DNA from: Anarhynchus alexandrinus
Taxonomy: Eukaryota; Chordata; Aves; Charadriiformes; Charadriidae
DNA length: 64,000 nucleotides
Direction of reading: 5' to 3'
NCBI GenBank assembly: GCA_008711295.1
Contig: VUYV01000068.1
Span: forward strand, 1,316,638-1,380,637
Part shown: piece by piece, positions 58,057 through 64,000 of the stretch
How the letters are laid out: the number at the start of each line of letters is the position of its first letter
Position numbering within the stretch: position 1 is the stretch's first letter
Notes under the pieces: model-generated
What the model was told of the DNA's origin: nothing
The model's input: only the letters and a program-made list of their open reading frames with translations
The model's database searches: none
Position numbers and translations under genes: made by a program

Positions 58057-61000
58057 GGCGATTGAAAAGATATTAACAAATTTTCTTCCAGTAGAATGTC
58101 CTTAACAAAGATCAATCTCTCTGTCTATCAATGGATTTTCCATACTTTCCATCATGGTCTTAAGTCTTTCCCAAATAAATTAGATTAGTGTAGTGAGATC
58201 AATAGTGATCTCATAGTGTCTTCTCTCAGCCTGCCTCGGTTACTGAAAGAACTATCTAGTCTAAATGTATACAATCTTTATTCCATTTGAGAAACAACCC
58301 ATCCAATTATATCTCATTAAAGCATCTTAAAATGAAAGTTTTAATGAACACAGTAAAACTGCCAACTAAGAAATGCCAAAACTTTAAAACTTCTTTAAAA
58401 ATTAGCCCTGAACAATTTTCTATCAAGAGCTAAGTGTTTTTACACAATAATTTTGTTTACAGTTTCAAATTTCAGATTTTTCTGGGTTAGTCAAGTGCAA
58501 AAGTTCTGATTGGACCACGTGGAAAATAATCTGTACATGCTTTAATAGCTCCGCTGATTTTCTTTCATCTTTCAAATACCCCAAACTTGTCATGTGCTAA
58601 AACCAAGTCTGGAAAATGTCAGTCCCAGAAAACATGCTTGTCAAATTAATAGCAACCAAAAGAAAAGAGGAGTGGTCATATTAAAAACTGAACTCAGTGA
58701 TAATTATAATGGAATTTTGGTGCATGTTATCAGTTTGCCTAACCTAAGGTGCAGACATTAAGAGATCTGCCAGCAGAAGTTGCCCAGGAGATGTGCTGAA
58801 GCAGCCTGTCTCTTGATGTCTGGGCTGTCATTTCTCCCTGGCTGACTTCATTCACATGCCTCATCATGCCAATTTACTCCAGTCCTCTCCCCTCCCTCCC
58901 CAGCAGAGTCAGATGTTGCAACCTATTTACAGTGAGGAGATTCCCTTACTGGGTGAACTTTCTGTTACCTGGCAGGAGAAATTCCTCAGGAATGAATGCA
59001 GTCTCAGTATCTGTGAAACACCAAAGGGATTAGAGATGTCTTTTCCAGTCACTGAAGGTTTCTGATAAAGACCACAGCAGCACTCTGCCCCAAGTGAGGA
59101 AAAGTACCGATCCCATCAAAGACCATATGGGAGATTTTTTAGCAAGTAGAAACTGAACATCCATGTTAGGTATTGGCTGTTATTGCCCCAGTCCCAGTAA
59201 AAAGTGATGTATGTGATGGGTGCAAATTTCACAGGCTTTATGCAAGTCAACCCCCACTGCTGCAGGGCGGTTATATGTTACCCAGCATGACCATGCATAG
59301 AGAATTCAGGCTGGGAATATCCACGGTACAGCTTGATGAGCACGGTGCAAGAGAAATGTACCTTCTTCCTGCTTCTGTCTGCCTGTCTTCTTTCATGTCT
59401 ATACTCTTAAGGCTTTGTGTCCATTGAAAGACCCTCAGGTGGAACCTGTGGTAGAAATGTACGGAGCCAGTCTTACCACCACTAGAAAGAAGCCACTAAG
59501 TGGCTTTCCAAGAGCTTCTCAGCGGAGGAGAGGCTACAGCTGCCTTGCTTTACCATAGTCTTACCCTTGGGGATATGTCCACTGCCAGGACACCCAGGTT
59601 CTGCTTCCTGTTACGTTAGACTAGGGTGAACCCAGCTTATTGTCTGAAGTGCATTTCAGTGACAAAAAAATATAAAATAAGGCCTGTCACAAGTGAAGTA
59701 GCTGGGCAATTAGTGAAATAGTGTGGAATTAAAAGAATGGCTTCTTTCCACAGTGAATGGACGCCAGAACGGCTGTGAATCTCATTTCAGCATCTAGCAG
59801 AAAAACTGTCAGCCTGGTTATAGTAAAGATGATAATATCATGTTGTTTAATCTTATCTGGCTATGTCCCCTCCAGTGGTTTCCTGCTGGTAAACCACAGA
59901 GAAGAGAGGCAGTAGTAAGTAAACTAGAGGAAGTGAGATGAAATATAGTATGCTCCTTTGGTTAATAGGGGATTCATGTGAAGGATATTGCTAATTAAAA
60001 CCAATAGTATTTTCCTCCATCTGGGCTTTCAAAACCATATTCAGAGGATACAGAGGATGTTTTGTTTCACTGAATTGCTCATAGTTTAAGGAAGCCACTG
60101 GGATGAAATATTAGTATTGCGGTAAACTGTGCTTGTGTTTTAAGAGCAACATGTGAAATATACACTTTACAGATTGTGAATAAATGGTTTCACCCACATA
60201 ATGTCGAAATGAAAGGGCAGCTTGGGTTTTGAAGAGCAAAATCCACCCTCAGCCTATTCTGAGACACAAGAAACTGCCAAACAGTAGTGGTTACTGGAAT
60301 AAGAGCTCTTGTGTCCCCAGGCTACGTGTGTGTGGCTCCAGGGCTGCTGGATCTACAGAAGCATGAAGTCTGGGGATTTGCCTGCAGTTCCAACCTTCGC
60401 ACCAGCCTGCGGATGGCATGGTGATTCACAGGGAGTGTGCGAAGCCAGCGGCTGCCTCCCTGTTGCTGCTCACAGCTTTCCTCTGGTGTGACCAGAGGGA
60501 GTTGAGGTTGCTCCAAAGACTTAGCCAGAATTCCCTTATAGAGCAGCTCACCTCATTAACTGCATCAGGAAATACTGAGCCATGTCAGCAAAAAGATTTG
60601 TGAGTGAGATGGTATCTTTATGCATTGGTGAGATCTTGTGCTCAGCGCTTACTTACTTCACCTGGATTCTAGGTTTGTGCCCAAGGCTGAGGAAACAAAC
60701 CTAAACTTTCTTCAGCTTGCCTATTCATGAGTGCCTTGTGTCAGCAAAACATGCCTCATCATGTGGCTACCGGATGTTTTCTCCACCTCCTGCATCACTT
60801 CCAAGGTTCCCACTTCAACCCACTTCCCCAACAACGAATGGAAGAGTCCACTTTTGTTGTTAGAGTTTTCTTTACGTCACTGGAAACAAACAGATCTGTA
60901 GGAGATGTTGGAACAGCTCCCTGTGTATTAATAGTGTCTGAAGACTGGCTTCAAACATGGCTGAGCTGGGTACTCTGGAATTAAATGTGAAGGGGAGAAG

Positions 61001-62224
61001 TGAAGAAAAGATACTGCAGGAAAAAGTTGGCATCCCTCTTAATCAGAGCTGTCCAAGCTGTGGCCTGTGGAATGTCTTCTTTCTGGCTTCTGCTTGTACG
61101 TTACCTGGCCCATAGCTGAACTGTTACAATACCTTCTGAGTCCATATTGTCAAAAGGCTGGACTGTCCTGCTGTAAGTGACTTATCCCAAATCTGTGGCA
61201 AGTGAGTGTCCTTCACTAGGCAATTAATGTAAAATACATGCGTCCTGGAAGCTGAAGGGAAATCATCCTCCTCCTTTCTCCCCACCCTCTTCAATTGCAT
61301 TTTTATGTTTATCAGTTTTTAGTTTGGGCAGGGAATTCCTCTTACCCTGTTTGCTCTTGTGCTCTTGAGGCTTGAACAGCCCTTTATTATTGCAAGAAGC
61401 TCCTGTTTACCTCTTTTCACCTGTGTTCTGGTTTCTGGCCCTTGTTCTTCTCTTGGTGACTCCCTGAGGGTTCACAGATGGTAGCCTGAAAGCTGAAAGG
61501 AATGGTACTGGAGGAGTGAGAGAGTGAGAGGGAAAAAAAAGGAAGAGAGGAAAAAAAGTAAGAAAGAAAAAAAACCACCAGTGATCACAGCAAGCCCCCA
61601 GACTTTCCTAACAGCAAAACCCTAACATATCAGTGTGCTTGATCTTGTCAAGATGCAGGTAATGTATAATTTTGGGAATGCAACCTAAACAACATTTAGC
61701 TTGTTGGCTGTAAATGTTTAGACCTGTTAAGTAAGGTATCACAGTTCCATCATGAAGTGCACTTTGTCACCTGAGAAATATTTTTTTATTCACGGGCAGT
61801 GCCATAGCTAGTCTGTTCTTTAATGGTGGACGTCAGCCTCAGAGGCACCACACAGCAGAATGCCTAAGCATTTCTCATGCCCAAATTAAGGCCTTTTACA
61901 CAGGCTGTGGGCATAGTATTCGCCCTGTGTGCAGGGAGAAGTTAATGTCACCACTGCAGTCGGGTAGGGATTGCCTAGCATTTTTTCAGAGGATAAGGAA
62001 ATGCCGTGACTTACAGATAACTTCAGTCAGGTTTTTTTAAGCATAGTGTTCTTTAGGATAGTACGTGAAACACCAAAATGTTCTTGGAGAAAGCTGATTG
62101 GCACCCAAAGTGCTTTATAAAACGAGTCTTTCAAAGGAAGCCCCGTCAGTAAATGCAAATATTGTTCTTAGCATACAAAATATTACAGCCCTGTTACCTA
62201 TCAGTATAGCACGCCACCAGCTCC
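58057..62224. other. No recognisable gene
   Basis: Open frames with superficial protein look occur at 59173-59427 (+), 60309-60491 (+) and 60322-60516 (-), but none has family motifs. A strong plus-strand acceptor-like sequence (agctcttgtgtccccag) ends at 60320, and a polypurine tract lies at 61512-61574. A non-coding exon here cannot be excluded. Confidence 0.55.
61512..61574 (+). repeat. Polypurine (GA-rich) tract
   Basis: About 60 bases of nearly uninterrupted A and G (gagagagtgagagggaaaaa, then ggaagagaggaaaaaaag). Low-complexity sequence. Confidence 0.8.
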
Positions 62225-62254
62225 CTAAGTTTGCACGTGAAGCGAAGCCAAGCG

Positions 62255-62261
62255 TATAAAA
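62255..62261 (+). promoter_or_regulatory. TATA-like box (TATAAAA)
   Basis: TATAAAA lies at the left edge of the CpG island, about 25-30 bases before GC-rich sequence (about 62285) that would hold the start site. CpG-island promoters often lack TATA boxes, so this could be accidental, although its position at the edge fits a plus-strand core promoter. Confidence 0.4.
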
Positions 62262-62444
62262 GAACAACTTAGCTTCGCTGGCGATAGAGGCGGCGGCAAA
62301 CCAGCCGCGGCAGAGGTGGGTTCGTCACGGCAAGCGGCGAGTTGGGCGCAGCCCGAGCGGGCCGGCGGCCCCCGCGCAATTGCCCGAGGACACCTAGCGG
62401 CGGGGGCCGGGGGAGCGCCTCCCGGCAAGGGCCACGGACCCTCG

Positions 62445-62474
62445 CCTACCTTCCCCCTCCTCTGCCCGCCGCAG
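62445..62474 (+). promoter_or_regulatory. Strong splice-acceptor-like sequence inside the CpG island
   Basis: A long pyrimidine tract (ctaccttccccctcctctgc, ccgccgcag) ends in CAG at 62474. If used, an exon would begin at 62475 on the plus strand. A matching donor candidate is GAG|GTGGGT at 62316. This would make a short first intron within the island, but no transcript evidence is available. Confidence 0.35.
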
Positions 62475-62526
62475 GGAAGCCGGGCCGCGCCGCGGGGTAC
62501 CCAGCGAGGCCGCCCTGCGCCGTGCC

Positions 62527-62544
62527 CCGCGGAGAGCTCCGCGG
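62527..62544. repeat. Short GC inverted repeat (possible hairpin)
   Basis: ccgcgga, four-base spacer, tccgcgg: two perfect 7-bp arms made almost only of G and C. It lies in the CpG island and could fold in RNA or single-stranded DNA, or act as a palindromic protein site. Confidence 0.7.
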
Positions 62545-62665
62545 TTGAGGTCTGGCAGGGCTTGCGGAAAACAGGCGGCTGGTCAAGTTCTGCTCGGGCC
62601 TCCAGCCTCCCACGGAGGCTGCCGACAACAGCAGAGTGTTTTGCGTTGCTCGGTAGTAACGCGCG

Positions 62666-64000
62666 CTTGTCAAGGGAGGGATGTTAATGACGGGGTGCAG
62701 AGAGGCGCTTTCAGACCTGAGCAGAAGGACCAAAATACATAGCACGACGTAGAGGGCGTGAGGGTTAGCTGAGAAGATCGAAAAAGAGAAGAGAAATCAG
62801 GAAGGACTGGGGAGGGCTCTTGCTAAAGAAGATCTTGAGAGAGTCTGAAGAACAACTGTTCTGGTCATCCGGTTTTCCTTCAGAGCAAGAGATGCAGCGT
62901 ACAACACAAAGGACAGCAAGGCGAGAAAATTCAGCAATTGCTGCAAAGAGCCTGAACTCCAGAAAGGCAGCTTGTCCTCGGAGTGAAAGGGACTCATTGA
63001 AATAAGCAGCCAGAGCACTCCAGTAATGAGAACTTGGCCAGCACAGAAATCAGAGACAAGTACTGCCTACCGCACCCTGTGCACACTTACACGTCTCTCG
63101 ATTCCCTGTCATTCCATGACATTTCCTGGGCTAGTTTTTAAAGGAATGAGCCTTCCAGGAAGGACGCTCTCTATAACATGATTAAAGTGGGAAAACACAC
63201 CATTCCTTTCACTTGCACTGTTTTCTTCTGAGGCTCTTTGTCAAGACAATAATAATATTATTCCTGTGGTCATGCTTCAGTACAGAGACAAGTCTGCTGC
63301 CTAACTGGACGAGTGATTTTGGGTAGAAATGATAACATTCAAAAATACCATTTTAACCAAAACAATAACACTCAAGAAGGCATCCAGACACTAACTAATG
63401 AATGCAATGTTTGCCAGTGTTTTTAGAGTGAATGTTGAAAACCTAAAGTTTATTCTAATAAGCCTGCATGAACCTATGCTTAAATTTATGATTGGGGACT
63501 GTATTTCTTGGTTTTAAATGTATGCTAAAGGAACAGTTAAGTGCAATAACCTAAAATTTGGCCTGCCCTGGGTGGTTTGGATCTTTGGCATACACATGCC
63601 AGTTCCTTTCTGCTCAAGCCTTTTGCTCTGTTACCAGCAAGGGGTAGGCAGTGAGGAGAAGTTTACAAGGCAGCGGAATACTTGTAAATGTCAACGCGCA
63701 GCCTGCTCCCCAGAGCTGAGCGAACTGGTACAACCAGAAAGTGACATACCCATGAGAGGTGGGCGCGGGCGGAGGGGAAAGCAATCGAGAGAGGATTGGA
63801 AAAAAATAAAAGAATCCCATGTTGTTTCTGTAGGGTTCTGTAGGAGTAGACTTTATTCCAATGATGTTGCAGGCCTCGTAATTTGGGGGAGCAGATGGGA
63901 GCAGCCACATCAGTCCTGATAACATCTTCTATTTTGCAACCTCTATGTAGAAGTGGGCCCTATGATTGCAGATATGGCCCCTTGCAGAACTGGCCCACAG
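62666..64000. other. No recognisable gene; sequence downstream of the CpG island
   Basis: Open frames at 62820-63005 (+, 61 codons), 63518-63919 (+, 133 codons) and on the minus strand overlap one another without recognised motifs. If the island drives a plus-strand transcript, part of this stretch would be its first intron or a non-coding exon. The window ends without a clear exon. Confidence 0.5.

Larger units (their letters stand above)
62225..62665. promoter_or_regulatory. CpG island, probable promoter
   Basis: About 440 bases of high GC with dense CG dinucleotides, in sharp contrast to the CpG-poor surroundings on both sides. It carries GC-box-like runs (cggcgggggccgggggagcg), a TATA-like box at its left edge, a strong splice-acceptor-like run at 62445-62474 and an inverted repeat at 62527-62544. 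Undermethylated islands like this usually mark vertebrate promoters and first exons. Orientation is not certain: the TATA-like box favours a rightward transcript leaving the window, but islands are often bidirectional. Open frames in it (62316-62687 plus, 62446-62745 minus) are unrecognised and expected from composition. Confidence 0.75.

Noticed and set aside
59173..59427. 84-codon plus-strand frame (CDGCKFHRLYASQPP and onwards)
   Set aside because: Protein-like at first sight, but codon third positions show no bias and there is no splice or start support.
60301..60320. Strong plus-strand splice-acceptor-like sequence before 60320
   Set aside because: Looks good in isolation but the following frame is short, without a convincing donor or recognised content; left as background.
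62316..62687. 123-codon plus-strand frame in the CpG island
   Set aside because: GC-rich DNA has few stop codons, the first codon is GTG, and the alanine/glycine/proline/arginine content is what composition alone predicts.
1..64000. Prokaryotic or viral systems (CRISPR, toxin-antitoxin, phage, defence islands)
   Set aside because: No dense co-directional ORFs, no ribosome-binding sites, no direct-repeat arrays; vertebrate CR1 elements and CpG depletion throughout exclude this.

Overview
The window reads as vertebrate nuclear DNA, most likely from a bird. The strongest evidence is a set of CR1 (chicken repeat 1) LINE insertions: three have the avian-type 3' end, in which the end of the reverse transcriptase reading frame is followed by a short untranslated region containing GGACTAGATGATCT or a variant and, in two copies, by octamers of the type ATTCTGTG or ATTCTATG. 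The rest is AT-leaning, intron-like or intergenic sequence with stops in every frame. No operons, bacterial ribosome-binding sites, phage genes or CRISPR arrays are visible. One ambiguous base (N) sits at 10510, next to a T-run.

Layout. 1-16.1 kb: no recognisable gene; it holds two G-quadruplex-type runs (7.35 and 8.08 kb), a polypurine tract and scattered old-repeat motifs. 16.1-16.4 kb: CR1 tail. 16.4-31.7 kb: no recognisable gene; a short CR1 remnant lies at 26.36 kb and a weak reverse-transcriptase-like match at 25.8 kb. 31.7-34.3 kb: the most gene-like stretch. On the minus strand, short open segments with plausible splice sites and matching phases lead into a 156-codon open segment that is interrupted by one TAG. 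35.1-35.85 kb: a young, 5'-truncated CR1 with an intact 208-codon ORF2 end. 36.9 kb: a TTATG microsatellite. 37.3-37.5 kb: a third CR1 tail. 39.58-39.65 kb: a 33-bp unit repeated twice. 46.3 and 52.8 kb: old tRNA-derived (MIR/CORE-like) SINE copies. 50.2-51.1 kb: two minus-strand ORFs, coding status unclear. 57.6-58.06 kb: an ancient, heavily diverged CR1. 62.2-62.7 kb: a CpG island with a TATA-like box on its left edge, the only clear promoter candidate.

How the parts may relate. The CpG island could start a transcript running rightwards out of the window (the TATA-like box points that way), or be bidirectional and also start a leftward transcript. The gene-like minus-strand segments at 51.1-50.2 kb and 34.2-31.9 kb could then be downstream exons, but nothing in the sequence proves this. 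None of these segments could be matched to a named protein.

No clearly novel system was found. The best leads are the minus-strand exon chain at 34.25-31.96 kb with its single in-frame TAG, the CpG island, and the dispersed ancient repeats. Most of the remaining long ORFs look like chance openings: many lack an ATG start, and codon bias or recognisable motifs are missing.
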